Assembly: GCF_965232925.1 (NCBI RefSeq)
Contig: NZ_CBDDRA010000003.1
Span: forward strand, 186,001-250,000
Direction of reading: 5' to 3'
Source of the DNA: Tumidithrix helvetica
Lineage (GTDB): Bacteria; Cyanobacteriota; Cyanobacteriia; Pseudanabaenales; Pseudanabaenaceae
DNA length: 64,000 nucleotides
The notes below the pieces were generated by a model. That model saw only the letters and a list, made by a program, of their open reading frames with translations, made no database searches and was not told the origin of the DNA. A program made the position numbers and the translations under genes. How positions within the stretch are numbered: position 1 is the stretch's first letter; each line of letters starts with the position of its first letter. Shown one piece after another: positions 8,195 to 16,499 of this stretch.

Positions 8195-8558
8195 CCAAAG
8201 CGAGCATCATCAGGGTGTAAACAATAACACGCAACCATACACCTAGAAATAAAGTTAACAGCCCAAAAAAATCTGGCACCCTGCTGTAATTCCACACAGG
8301 TTTATAGTACTTGATTTCAGCCTTTTCGTAGGTAGCGATCTGGGATGCAGGCATGGTCTTATAGTGAAGCCGACCAAAGGGGGCAAGCAGTTTGAATTGG
8401 TTATACCTCTGATGGTTTTTACGCCAGCGATTCCGTAGATTTTTTGCCTGCCCCACATAAAACACTAGCCAAAAAGCCGTGACGTAATAAACTCCAGCTT
8501 CAGTGGGTAATTCGTGGAGCTTATGAATAGATTTGCTAGGCAGCAGAAAGATTTTCAT
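8160..8558 (-). CDS. GIY-YIG nuclease-domain protein with C-terminal membrane segment
   Basis: 132 residues. The N-terminal 90 form a compact GIY-YIG domain: GVYYV at 22-26, YVGQAKNLRNRW at 34-45 with the conserved Arg residues, E78 as the candidate metal-binding glutamate, and a KPVWN ending. Residues about 97-132 are very hydrophobic (LLTLFLGVWLRVIVYTLMML and beyond), so the nuclease-like domain is probably membrane-anchored. Similar short cyanobacterial proteins exist but I know no assigned role. Confidence 0.75.
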   Translation of the reverse strand: MKIFLLPSKSIHKLHELPTEAGVYYVTAFWLVFYVGQAKNLRNRWRKNHQRYNQFKLLAPFGRLHYKTMPASQIATYEKAEIKYYKPVWNYSRVPDFFGLLTLFLGVWLRVIVYTLMMLALVAIAIYLIWFL

Positions 8559-8678
8559 CCCTCGGCTAGTTGTGATAGAGGTTAAATAAATGCAAAGGAT
8601 ATTGCCTCAGTATTTGCAGGTAGTATATAAGTAAGTCAGCCTTAAGTAATTGAAATAAGTAGGTTAGGTTTTACTTAT

Positions 8679-8813
8679 ATGTCAGACTTTAATCGTGGCA
8701 TTATGAAGTTTGATGGTGCTGATAGCCCCGTGGCGATCGCACTTTCAGCAGTTGTAGTTTTAAGCGCGATCGGCGTTTTGTTATGGTGGGGTTTCCAATC
8801 TGCTTATATGTAA
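8679..8813 (+). CDS. 44-residue single-span membrane protein
   Basis: ATG 8679 to TAA 8813 encodes a short protein beginning MSDFNRGIMKFDGADSP, followed by one hydrophobic helix (VAIALSAVVVLSAIGVLLWWG) and ending FQSAYM. The size and plan fit the tiny subunits of photosynthetic or NDH-1 complexes, and the sequence has the look of a conserved cyanobacterial protein. I cannot name it. It stands alone, upstream of a hairpin and the tRNA gene. Confidence 0.7.
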   Translation: MSDFNRGIMKFDGADSPVAIALSAVVVLSAIGVLLWWGFQSAYM

Positions 8814-8841
8814 ATATAAGTGATTTTGGTGGGTGCAGAAT

Positions 8842-8878
8842 CTGCTCGCCAGTCTCTGCAAGGGTTTGGCTGAGCAGG
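8842..8878 (+). terminator. Possible terminator after the small membrane protein
   Basis: CTGCTCGCC and GGCTGAGCAG can pair with one bulged base, around a loop of about 17. It lies about 30 bases past the stop of the 44-residue gene. The T-rich tract is weak, so the call is tentative. Confidence 0.4.
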
Positions 8879-8975
8879 CACTAAAAAACTTTATTACTAT
8901 TCAACTTTGCTTAAAAAAGTGCTTGACTTGGTGATACAAGTTTGTCATTATAGTTAAGCACTTTTTGAGTGACGT

Positions 8976-9047
8976 GCGGGTGTGGCTCAGTGGTAGAGCA
9001 TCTCCTTGCCAAGGAGAATGTCGAGAGTTCGAATCTCTTCACCCGCT
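8976..9047 (+). tRNA. tRNA-Gly (anticodon GCC)
   Basis: A full cloverleaf is visible: acceptor arm GCGGGTG pairing with CACCCGC, D-arm GCTC..GAGC, anticodon arm TCTCC-TTGCCAA-GGAGA with anticodon GCC, and T-arm GAGAGTTCGAATCTCTT. Length is 72 without an encoded CCA. Its 3' half is copied at 38901-38946, so this gene was probably the integration site of the adjoining 30-kb island. Confidence 0.97.
9001..9046 (+). repeat. Island left attachment repeat (3' part of tRNA-Gly)
   Basis: The 46 bases from the anticodon arm to the end of the tRNA recur at 38901-38946 in direct orientation with three mismatches (positions 8, 31 and 45 of the repeat). An intact tRNA at one end and a 3' fragment at the other is the usual footprint of tyrosine-recombinase integration into a tRNA gene. 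Confidence 0.85.
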
Positions 9048-9085
9048 TAACTTCTAGGAAACTATCTTAATTGTCTACCCAGTTT

Positions 9086-9229
9086 CTGGGCGCTGGTTCC
9101 ATCTGACAGGATTATTAGGCTAAAGTCCTTGTCAAGTAAGGGGTTTAGTCATTTTAAGACCAAATCATCGAAATCCAGAGACCAAAAGGATTTTAGAGCT
9201 TTTTCCCATAGTGCGGAACCAGTGCCCAG
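9086..9229. repeat. Inverted-repeat bounded element just inside the island, MITE-like
   Basis: CTGGGCGCTGGTTCC at 9086-9100 and GGAACCAGTGCCCAG at 9215-9229 are inverted repeats with one mismatch, bounding 144 bases. No coding frame is apparent inside. The element occupies most of the 287-base gap between tRNA-Gly and the first island gene. It could be a miniature transposable element or the remains of an insertion sequence. Confidence 0.5.
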
Positions 9230-9334
9230 GATTCATATAGTCATCATGTGGTGTAGCTACCACCAATGGTATTTAAACAGCTCGACCAGTAGATAGAGTA
9301 AAGGGGAAAGCGTAACAGTTAGGAGGCTCGAAAA

Positions 9335-11449
9335 TTGGCTCTGAGCAATCTAAAACTCAAAAATGAGTATCGTAGTGACAACTGCGATCTTATCCAAGAT
9401 TTCTATATTCCCTGTCTAGAGAATTCCTTTCTCTACTGTCGGGCAGTGGGATTTTTTTCTAGTACCTCCATGGCAACAGTGGCAAAAGGTTTGACAGCAT
9501 TGCTTCACTCTGGGGGCAAAATGCGCTTAGTGTCATCTCCCTGTTTATCTCAAGAAGATGCGGCAGCGATCGCTCAAGGACTAAGTCAGCGAGAAGAGAT
9601 CGTTACCCAGAGTCTGTTAAGAGAATTAGAACAGGAGTTTGAAGAAGTTGTTAAAGATCGCCTCGCTTGCCTTGCTTGGTTATTGAGCAAAGGTTTGCTA
9701 GAAATCAAGCTTGCCATCTGTAGGGACATCCGCAGTCATAGGGGCATTTATCATGAGAAGCTAGGACTTTTCTCCGATCGTGAGGGAAATCTTGTGGCAT
9801 TTACTGGATCGGCGAATGAAAGTTCGAGTGCTTTAATGGATAACTTTGAGTGTATTGATGTATTCTGCTCGTGGGAGAAGGGCGTCAGGGAACGCGCACT
9901 GAGCAAGCAAGAGAACTTTCTACGGTTATGGGAAAATCGCACACCTTCCTTAGACATTCTTGACTTTCCCGAAGCAGCAAAGCGATCGCTTCTGCGTTTG
10001 CGTCCTAACAATCCACCGATTGAGTCAATTCCGAGGAAAAATTCCGTTGTGGGAGAAGCAGAACAATGCTACATCCCCATCGTCAGCAATCCCGAACGAG
10101 GGATACCAATATTACCAAATACCTTAAGTTTGCGGGATTATCAGAAACAAGCGATCGCAAACTGGTTTGAGAATCATGGGCGCGGCACGCTCAAGATGGC
10201 AACGGGTAGCGGAAAGACCATTACGGCATTGGCGATCGCGACTGAGCTACATCAAAAAATTGGTTTACAGGTTCTATTGATCGTCTGTCCTTACAGGCAT
10301 TTAGTGATCCAATGGGAAAGAGAATGTCAAAAATTTGGGCTAGAGCCAATCCTTGCATTTGAAAAAGTGCATAACTGGCAAGCCCGATTGTCCACGCAAC
10401 TTTACAACGTGCGATCGGGGCATCAGAAATTCCTGACAATTATCGCGACAAATACCACGTTAATTGGTCAGGGATTGCAGTCGCAGCTTCGCTACTTACC
10501 CGATAAAACCTTAATTGTGGGAGATGAAGCGCATAACTTAGGCTCAAAAAGGCTAGCAGAAAGTTTGCCGCGCAATGTGGGCTTGAGATTAGCGCTATCT
10601 GCTACACCAGAGCGTTATTTTGACGAGTTAGGAACAGAAGCTCTGTTTGATTATTTTGGTGCAGTGATTCAACCCGAGTTTACCCTTGCGGACGCAATTA
10701 GAGCAGGGGCATTGGTACATTACCTTTACTATCCGATCTTGGTAGAACTAACGGAATCTGAGACTGAGAAATATGCTGAGTTGACGAAGAAAATCGGCAA
10801 GGCGATCGCATTGGAGGGTGACAGCGAAATCATCGCGGCTTTACTGATGCAACGGGCAAGGTTATTAGGGTCTGCTGCTAATAAGTTGACCGCATTAAGG
10901 GAACTGATGCAACAACGCCTTGAGACAACACATACGCTGATCTATTGTGGTGATGGCTCAGTTGAGGATGAGGTTGCAGAGACCAGTACCAGCCAATTAA
11001 ATGCGGTGGCGCAATTATTAGGCTCAGACTTGGGGTATCGAGTCAATACTTATACAGCAGAGACATCTTTAGAAGAGCGGGAGAATTTAAGGCTTTTGTT
11101 TGAAACTGGAGATTTACAGGGACTTGTAGCGATTCGTTGTTTAGATGAGGGTGTGGATATTCCCGCGATTCAAACTGCAATTATGTTGGCAAGTAGTACG
11201 AATCCTCGCCAATTTATTCAGCGACGCGGACGAATTTTGCGCGCACATCCCAATAAAACCCGTGCGACTTTATTTGACACGATCGTTTTACCACCCGATC
11301 TAGGTAGGGACAGTATAGATGTCGAACGTAATTTACTGAGAAAAGAGTTACAGCGCTTTGTGGAGTTTGCTAATTTAGCAGACAACTGCGGAGAGGCTAG
11401 ACTAAAGCTAGTAGACTTGCAAAAACGCTATGGGTTGCTAGATTTGTAA
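9335..11449 (+). CDS. PLD-like nuclease / SF2 helicase fusion, Dnd-system restriction enzyme type
   Basis: 704 residues starting at TTG 9335, with AGGAGG nine bases upstream that fixes this start. Residues 1-200 form a phospholipase D-like unit: YHEKLGLFSD with the HxK pair, then FTGSANESSSAL. The SF2 helicase follows: Walker A ATGSGKT near 288, GDEAHN near 396, SATPE, and the C-terminal QFIQRRGRILR. The layout fits the Dnd-linked restriction helicase family (TIGR04095, from memory). It should move along and cut unmodified DNA. It is the first gene of a plus-strand run with a short coupled gene and an SMC-like ATPase. Confidence 0.85.
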   Translation: MALSNLKLKNEYRSDNCDLIQDFYIPCLENSFLYCRAVGFFSSTSMATVAKGLTALLHSGGKMRLVSSPCLSQEDAAAIAQGLSQREEIVTQSLLRELEQEFEEVVKDRLACLAWLLSKGLLEIKLAICRDIRSHRGIYHEKLGLFSDREGNLVAFTGSANESSSALMDNFECIDVFCSWEKGVRERALSKQENFLRLWENRTPSLDILDFPEAAKRSLLRLRPNNPPIESIPRKNSVVGEAEQCYIPIVSNPERGIPILPNTLSLRDYQKQAIANWFENHGRGTLKMATGSGKTITALAIATELHQKIGLQVLLIVCPYRHLVIQWERECQKFGLEPILAFEKVHNWQARLSTQLYNVRSGHQKFLTIIATNTTLIGQGLQSQLRYLPDKTLIVGDEAHNLGSKRLAESLPRNVGLRLALSATPERYFDELGTEALFDYFGAVIQPEFTLADAIRAGALVHYLYYPILVELTESETEKYAELTKKIGKAIALEGDSEIIAALLMQRARLLGSAANKLTALRELMQQRLETTHTLIYCGDGSVEDEVAETSTSQLNAVAQLLGSDLGYRVNTYTAETSLEERENLRLLFETGDLQGLVAIRCLDEGVDIPAIQTAIMLASSTNPRQFIQRRGRILRAHPNKTRATLFDTIVLPPDLGRDSIDVERNLLRKELQRFVEFANLADNCGEARLKLVDLQKRYGLLDL

Positions 11450-11498
11450 GCATAGCGATCGCAGTCGCTAGTGTAAACGAGTATATAAAGTAGAATCG

Positions 11499-11672
11499 AT
11501 GACCAAAGTTCCCAACCTGAGCAATATACATGAGCCGATTGATCGGGCTTCACCCGCAGTTCAACAAATTATTCGCAACGTCTTGACGATCGAGAAAGAT
11601 CGTCTCGACAAAAACGAGCTAGGTCGGATCAATGAAGATATTCTCAAAATTGTCAAGGAAGCTGTGCAATGA
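11499..11672 (+). CDS. 57-residue protein coupled to the SMC-like ATPase
   Basis: ATG 11499 to TGA 11672. The stop overlaps the next start as ATGA, a sign of translational coupling. The product begins MTKVPNLSNIHEPIDRASP and continues as charged helix (TIEKDRLDKNELGRINEDI), ending KIVKEAVQ. It has no recognisable family. Position between the PLD-helicase and the ATPase in one operon suggests a small adaptor or inhibitor of that pair. Confidence 0.7.
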   Translation: MTKVPNLSNIHEPIDRASPAVQQIIRNVLTIEKDRLDKNELGRINEDILKIVKEAVQ

Positions 11673-13747
11673 AGCTGATCTCCATCAAGCTGTTTAACTT
11701 TCGCTGTTTTTATCAACAAACGCCTGAGATTGTGTTGGCAAGATCTGACGATCGCAACATCACAGTCATGCACGGCAACAATGGCACAGGCAAAACTTCG
11801 CTGTTGAATGGCTTTACATGGGTGCTATACGAAAAATTTACAGCGGCTTTTGGTGACCCAGAGCAGTTAGTCAATCGTCAAGCGATCGCCGAATCCCAAC
11901 CGAATCAAGCTGTTGAATGTTGGGCGGAAGTCTTATTTGAGCATGATAGCAAGCGCTATAGAGTCAAGCGACAGTGCCGCGCCTATAAACGCAACATTAG
12001 CGAAGAGAGAATTATTGACTACAGCAAAAGTGAATTACTGCTATTGGTTTCAGGGGATGACGGACGCTGGACTCCCCACAAGCAAATGCCTGAGGCAGTA
12101 ATTAATGGCATCTTGCCCAAGAGCTTGCATCAATACTTTTTCTTTGATGGAGAGCGCATCGAACAAATTGTGAGATCGGATAATCGCAATGAGATTGCGG
12201 AAGCGACAAAAAAGCTTTTGGGCGTGCAGGTTTTAGACAATGCGATCAAGCATCTTAAAGAAGCCAAAAAATCCCTAGAAGAAGAACTCAAAAGTGTGGG
12301 TGATGCTCAAACCAAGACCTTAATTTCTCAAAAGCAGCAAATAGATCGAGACATCACCGCACTAGAGGCGCGACTGGAGGAAATCGATCGCGAAGTCGAG
12401 TGCCAAGCTCAGCTAAGGCGAGACTGTAGCCAACGCTTGGCAGAGTTGGGCGGCGTAGAAGAAATCCAAAAGCGGCGAGAAGCGCTCGAAGCGCAAGAAC
12501 GCGACAATCGGGATAATCTCCGTCGGGTAAAAAACGAACTGAAGCAGGCGATTTCCACTCAAGGCTATAGTGTGTTTCTGCCGAATGCGATCGCTGATTT
12601 TCGAGAACTGGTGGGTGGGTTACACGAACGTGGCGAACTTCCTGCGGATATTAAGCAAACCTTTGTACTCGACCTGCTAGAACGTCAACGCTGTATTTGT
12701 GGTGCAGAACTCCATGAAGGCTCACCCAATTACGAACAGGTAAAAACCTGGTTAGACAAGGCTGGCCTGGCAGATGTGGAAACTGCCACTTTAAAGCTTG
12801 AGGGCTTTGTCGATGAAGTTGAAAAGCAAGCAACAGATTTTTGGCAAGGCATTGATACCAAGCAAGCAAATATCAATCATCTCAAAAGCAATATTTCTCG
12901 CCTTGAGTTAGAGTTGGAAGCTATTCGCGATCAGTTACGCCATAGCCCGATTGAGGATATTCGCCAGATGCAAACGCGCATCGATCAGGTCGATCGCAAG
13001 GTTGAAGACTTAAATCTAGAAAAAGGCGCAAAGCAGCAAAAAATTACTGACTATCGGTTGCAAATCGAAAATTTGAGCAAGCAAATTAAAAACAGCAAAC
13101 AAAATGAAGGCAAGCAAAAGCTAGCTCAAAAACGCATTAATGCTGCCCAAGAGGCTATAGATTTACTGATTGATTTAAAAGCAAATCGTAACGAACTCTT
13201 TCGCAAACAATTGGAAGCTCGCATCGCTCAAATCTTTAGCCAGATCTCTTTCAAGGCACTAACGCCAAGGTTGAGCGAAAAGTATGAATTGAGTCTAGTT
13301 GAAACTGTTGCTGGTCAAGAAGTTCAGTCGGGTGCTTCCACAGGTGAAAATCAAATCCTTAGTTTGTCTTTTATTGGTAGCATTATTGATTGTGTGAGGG
13401 AATGGAGCAAGACAGGGTTGGTGATGGGGCCAGATAGCAGTACGTTCCCAATTGTCATGGACTCGCCATTTGGTAGCCTAGACGAAATCTATCGCAGGCA
13501 AGTGGCACGATTAATTCCTAGATTGGCAAATCAGCTTGTGGTGATGGTGACAAAAACCCAGTGGCGCGTAGAAGTTGCAGAGGAAATGACTGCGCGGATT
13601 GGGAAAGAGTATGTATTTGTATTCAACTCTAATAAACCCGATCCTCAAACAGATGAAATCGTTTTGTATGGTACGAGCTATCCGTTAGTGCGAGAGAGTG
13701 CCTATGAATACGAATATACCGAAGTTTTGGAGGTCAGTCATGGTTAA
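11669..13747 (+). CDS. SMC/Rad50-like ATPase related to DndD
   Basis: 692 residues. The ATP site is split as in SMC proteins: Walker A GNNGTGKT at 36-43, then long coiled coil (about 200-300 and 370-490), then signature STGENQILSLSFIG and Walker B FPIVMDSPFGSLDE near the C-terminus. A CICG element near residue 342 sits at the coiled-coil turn, where Rad50 proteins have a zinc hook, but only CxC is present. It resembles DndD and is distinct from the dndD at 19360. It likely powers the PLD-helicase upstream, with which it is co-transcribed. Confidence 0.8.
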   Translation: MKLISIKLFNFRCFYQQTPEIVLARSDDRNITVMHGNNGTGKTSLLNGFTWVLYEKFTAAFGDPEQLVNRQAIAESQPNQAVECWAEVLFEHDSKRYRVKRQCRAYKRNISEERIIDYSKSELLLLVSGDDGRWTPHKQMPEAVINGILPKSLHQYFFFDGERIEQIVRSDNRNEIAEATKKLLGVQVLDNAIKHLKEAKKSLEEELKSVGDAQTKTLISQKQQIDRDITALEARLEEIDREVECQAQLRRDCSQRLAELGGVEEIQKRREALEAQERDNRDNLRRVKNELKQAISTQGYSVFLPNAIADFRELVGGLHERGELPADIKQTFVLDLLERQRCICGAELHEGSPNYEQVKTWLDKAGLADVETATLKLEGFVDEVEKQATDFWQGIDTKQANINHLKSNISRLELELEAIRDQLRHSPIEDIRQMQTRIDQVDRKVEDLNLEKGAKQQKITDYRLQIENLSKQIKNSKQNEGKQKLAQKRINAAQEAIDLLIDLKANRNELFRKQLEARIAQIFSQISFKALTPRLSEKYELSLVETVAGQEVQSGASTGENQILSLSFIGSIIDCVREWSKTGLVMGPDSSTFPIVMDSPFGSLDEIYRRQVARLIPRLANQLVVMVTKTQWRVEVAEEMTARIGKEYVFVFNSNKPDPQTDEIVLYGTSYPLVRESAYEYEYTEVLEVSHG

Positions 13748-13776
13748 CACACTTGCTCTAATTCTAAAAACTTTTA

Positions 13777-14820
13777 ATGGATAGAGAGATGACAGGCGAT
13801 CGCGTAAATTTGTCTGAGACCTATACAGAGTTGTTGGTTGCAGTAAAGCAACGGATTCGGGCTGCTCAATATGAGGCTTTGAGGTCAGTCAATCGGGAAC
13901 TAGCTATGCTCTATTGGGATATTGGCAAGATGATTGTGACTCGCCAGCAAGGAGAAACTTGGGGCAAGTCCGTTGTAGAACAACTAGCCAAAGACTTACA
14001 AGCGGAGTTTCAAGGGGTAAGCGGTTTTTCTGCTCGTAATATCTGGAATATGCGTAGTTTTTATTTGAGCTACAGTCAAAATGAAAAACTGCAACCAATG
14101 GTTGCAGAAATTGGTTGGTCGCATAATTTGGCGATTATGGAGAGATGCAAAGACGATTTAGAGCGTGAGTTTTACCTTTGGATGACTCGCAAATTTGGCT
14201 GGACAAAAAATGTGTTGATTCACCAAATCGAGAACCAAACTTACGAAAAGACGTTGCTGAATCAGACAAATTTTGATGCAACGCTATCTGAAGAGAGTCG
14301 CGATCGCGCTAAGCTAGCGATTAAAGATGAATATACGTTCGATTTTCTAGAGTTGGGAGATGAGCATAGCGAGCGTCAGCTTGAGACAGCTATTTTGGCA
14401 CAGGTTGAGCCATTTTTGCGAGAGATGGGTGGGATGTTTGCGTTTGTGGGCAGTCAATATCGGTTAGAGGTGGGGGAGGATGAATATTTTATCGATTTGC
14501 TGCTGTATCATCGGCACTTGCGATGTTTGGTGGCAGTTGAGTTAAAGGTAGGTAAGTTTAAGCCTGAGTATGTGGGGAAAATGCAGTTCTATTTAGCCGT
14601 GCTAGATGATAAGGTGCGGATGATAGATGAGGGGCAATCGATTGGAATAATTCTCTGCAAGTCAAAGGATAAGACAACGGTGGAATATGCTTTGAAGGAT
14701 GCGAATAAACCAATTGGGGTAGCAACCTATCGGATGGTGTCAACGCTGCCACAGGAGTTAAAGGATCAGTTGCCTGCTCCCGAACAGGTGGCGATGTTGT
14801 TAAGTGGGATTGAGGAGTAG
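13777..14820 (+). CDS. PDDEXK nuclease, YhcG/DUF1016 family
   Basis: 347 residues (ATG 13777, or ATG 13789). The N-terminal half is the DUF1016 helical domain: RELAMLYWDIGKMI, WGKSVVEQLAKDL, FSARNIWNMRSFY. The C-terminal half is the PD-(D/E)XK nuclease: EYFIDLLLYHRHLRCLVAVELKVG, with D, E and K at the expected places. Members occur in mobile elements and restriction-like loci. It starts 29 bases after the SMC-like ATPase and probably belongs to the same transcript. Confidence 0.85.
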   Translation: MDREMTGDRVNLSETYTELLVAVKQRIRAAQYEALRSVNRELAMLYWDIGKMIVTRQQGETWGKSVVEQLAKDLQAEFQGVSGFSARNIWNMRSFYLSYSQNEKLQPMVAEIGWSHNLAIMERCKDDLEREFYLWMTRKFGWTKNVLIHQIENQTYEKTLLNQTNFDATLSEESRDRAKLAIKDEYTFDFLELGDEHSERQLETAILAQVEPFLREMGGMFAFVGSQYRLEVGEDEYFIDLLLYHRHLRCLVAVELKVGKFKPEYVGKMQFYLAVLDDKVRMIDEGQSIGIILCKSKDKTTVEYALKDANKPIGVATYRMVSTLPQELKDQLPAPEQVAMLLSGIEE

Positions 14821-14826
14821 ATCACG

Positions 14827-15072
14827 ATGGCTGATGCAAGGGTTAAAATCGCGAAGGATAAGGCTGATTTGGTTAAGTCTTTAAAGGCTGATGGGGTGGA
14901 TGATACGACGAAGCCGTTTCAGACTTATGCTGAGGTGTTGGTGTTTGCCGCATCGTTAGGAGCAAAGCGCGATCGCAGGGAGCCTTTTAGTGAATTCTCA
15001 AAAAAAGACCCAGATCCGATTTCGCAAGAAATTTTTAGAAAATATTGCAAAGTAATGGCTTGGTCTTGGTAA
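14827..15072 (+). CDS. Truncated copy of Dnd-associated protein 4
   Basis: 81 residues. It aligns to the first half of the next protein: KDKADLVKSL / EDKAELVRSL, PFQTYAEVLVFAASLG / PFQTYADVMTFAAVLG, and KDPDPISQEIF / KEPDPIPQDQF. After this it ends in an unrelated MAWSW tail. It therefore looks like a tandem duplicate that lost its C-terminal half, though it may still be made as a short protein. The next gene starts directly after its stop codon. Confidence 0.6.
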   Translation: MADARVKIAKDKADLVKSLKADGVDDTTKPFQTYAEVLVFAASLGAKRDRREPFSEFSKKDPDPISQEIFRKYCKVMAWSW

Positions 15073-15531
15073 ATGAGTATTCGTAGAGTTTATATTGCCG
15101 AAGATAAAGCAGAATTAGTTCGCTCCTTAAGAGCTGCGGAAAATCCTACTGCGCCCTTCCAAACTTATGCTGATGTCATGACGTTTGCCGCAGTCCTTGG
15201 GCTAAAGCGTGGCAAAAAGACACCTCTTGGTAAAACATCAAGAAAGGAGCCCGATCCAATTCCACAAGATCAGTTTTTAGCGAGAGGCTATGAACCTGCG
15301 ATCAATTTAATTGCGATCGCAGATACAAAAGATCCGAAAAGTCTTGCTCTTGACGAAGAATCTAGCAACATTCGCGTTCAAATCTTTGAGGAGTATGCCA
15401 ATGGAGGACTTGAAGCTTTGCAAAGCGAATTGCAAGGAAGTGTTGACTATACCGATACAATTCTGCTGATGTTGCTAGCTGAAAAGAATAGAGAATCTCT
15501 AGAAGATTTTGATTTGAGTAGATTTTTATGA
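15073..15531 (+). CDS. DNA phosphorothioation-associated protein 4
   Basis: 152 residues. The pattern DKAELVRSL, PFQTYADVMTFAAVLG, ARGYEPAINLIAIAD, RVQIFEEYANGGLEAL and TILLMLLAE fits the Dnd-associated family TIGR04062 as I remember it. Members accompany dnd clusters; the biochemical role is unknown to me. The stop overlaps the next start (ATGA at 15528), tying it to the HNH nuclease. Its presence is independent support that this region is a phosphorothioation locus. Confidence 0.75.
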   Translation: MSIRRVYIAEDKAELVRSLRAAENPTAPFQTYADVMTFAAVLGLKRGKKTPLGKTSRKEPDPIPQDQFLARGYEPAINLIAIADTKDPKSLALDEESSNIRVQIFEEYANGGLEALQSELQGSVDYTDTILLMLLAEKNRESLEDFDLSRFL

Positions 15532-16499
15532 ACAAAGATCTACTTTTCTATTCCAAAAAATTTGCCAAGCTGCGAGTAGACCGTGTGCGTGGAATTGCCC
15601 CTCATAAGCCCATACTCATCCTATCTGCGATCGCTCTAATCCAACAGGAAGTAATCACTCAAAATCGCATATTTTTATCGCCAGAATTAATCGCCACATT
15701 TCTCAAGTATTGGAGTCACTTGGGTTCAGAATCTCATCGTTCAGATATTGCCCAGCCATTCTTTCATCTTCAGGGTGATGGATTTTGGCATCTAAAAGCA
15801 AAAGTAGGATTTGAACCCGTAATCAACTCAAAAGTCAAAATCAAAACCCTCAGTGGATTGAGAGATGCTGTACAGTATGCCTACTTCGATGATGAGCTTT
15901 TTGAACTAATCCAAGATCCATCCTCAAGAAGTGGCTTGATTGATGTGCTCGTAAACACTTGGTTCTCCGATAAAACATCACAAATCGCACAACTTTTTCA
16001 AATCAATTCCTTTCAGGAGTTTCAAGATCGCTTAAGAGAACAGGGTGGCATTGTCTATTCTGCTGATGAAATAGAAGACGAATCTAGATTGATTGTTCGA
16101 GATGCGGCATTTCGTAAAATAGTAGTTTCTGCTTATGAATTTCGATGCGCGTTTTGTGAGTTACAGATTCTCAATTCTCTAAATCAACACATCGTTGACG
16201 GAGCGCATATCAAACCATTCTCTCAATTTCGCGACGATCGCTTTGATAATGGTCTTTCTCTTTGCAAAAATCATCACTGGGCTTTTGACCGTGGCTGGTT
16301 TACCGTTGATGATGACTACAGGATTATTGTCTCTGAGGATTTAAGAGAAGCGTCACCTCATGCAAGGACTATGAGAGATTTTCATGGTCAGTACATTGCA
16401 TTACCAGCACAACAGAGCTACTTTCCTAGAATTGACGCTTTGCGTTGGCATCGAGAAAATGTTTTTAATCATGGCGAGCAACTTTTTCTAACTTACTGA
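15528..16499 (+). CDS. HNH endonuclease with possible phosphorothioate-binding domain
   Basis: 323 residues. The N-terminus (about 10-150) carries RGIAPHKPILILSAIALI, the motif that opens the sulfur-binding domain of ScoMcrA-type nucleases. The C-terminal HNH (about 200-260) has CAFCEL, then HIVDGAHIKPFSQF, RFDNGLSLCKNHHWAFD. ScoMcrA-type enzymes cut near phosphorothioated sites, which is odd inside a locus that makes them. Here the domain may sense modification to block cleavage, or have diverged. It is translationally coupled to Dnd-associated protein 4. Confidence 0.75.
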   Translation: MNKDLLFYSKKFAKLRVDRVRGIAPHKPILILSAIALIQQEVITQNRIFLSPELIATFLKYWSHLGSESHRSDIAQPFFHLQGDGFWHLKAKVGFEPVINSKVKIKTLSGLRDAVQYAYFDDELFELIQDPSSRSGLIDVLVNTWFSDKTSQIAQLFQINSFQEFQDRLREQGGIVYSADEIEDESRLIVRDAAFRKIVVSAYEFRCAFCELQILNSLNQHIVDGAHIKPFSQFRDDRFDNGLSLCKNHHWAFDRGWFTVDDDYRIIVSEDLREASPHARTMRDFHGQYIALPAQQSYFPRIDALRWHRENVFNHGEQLFLTY

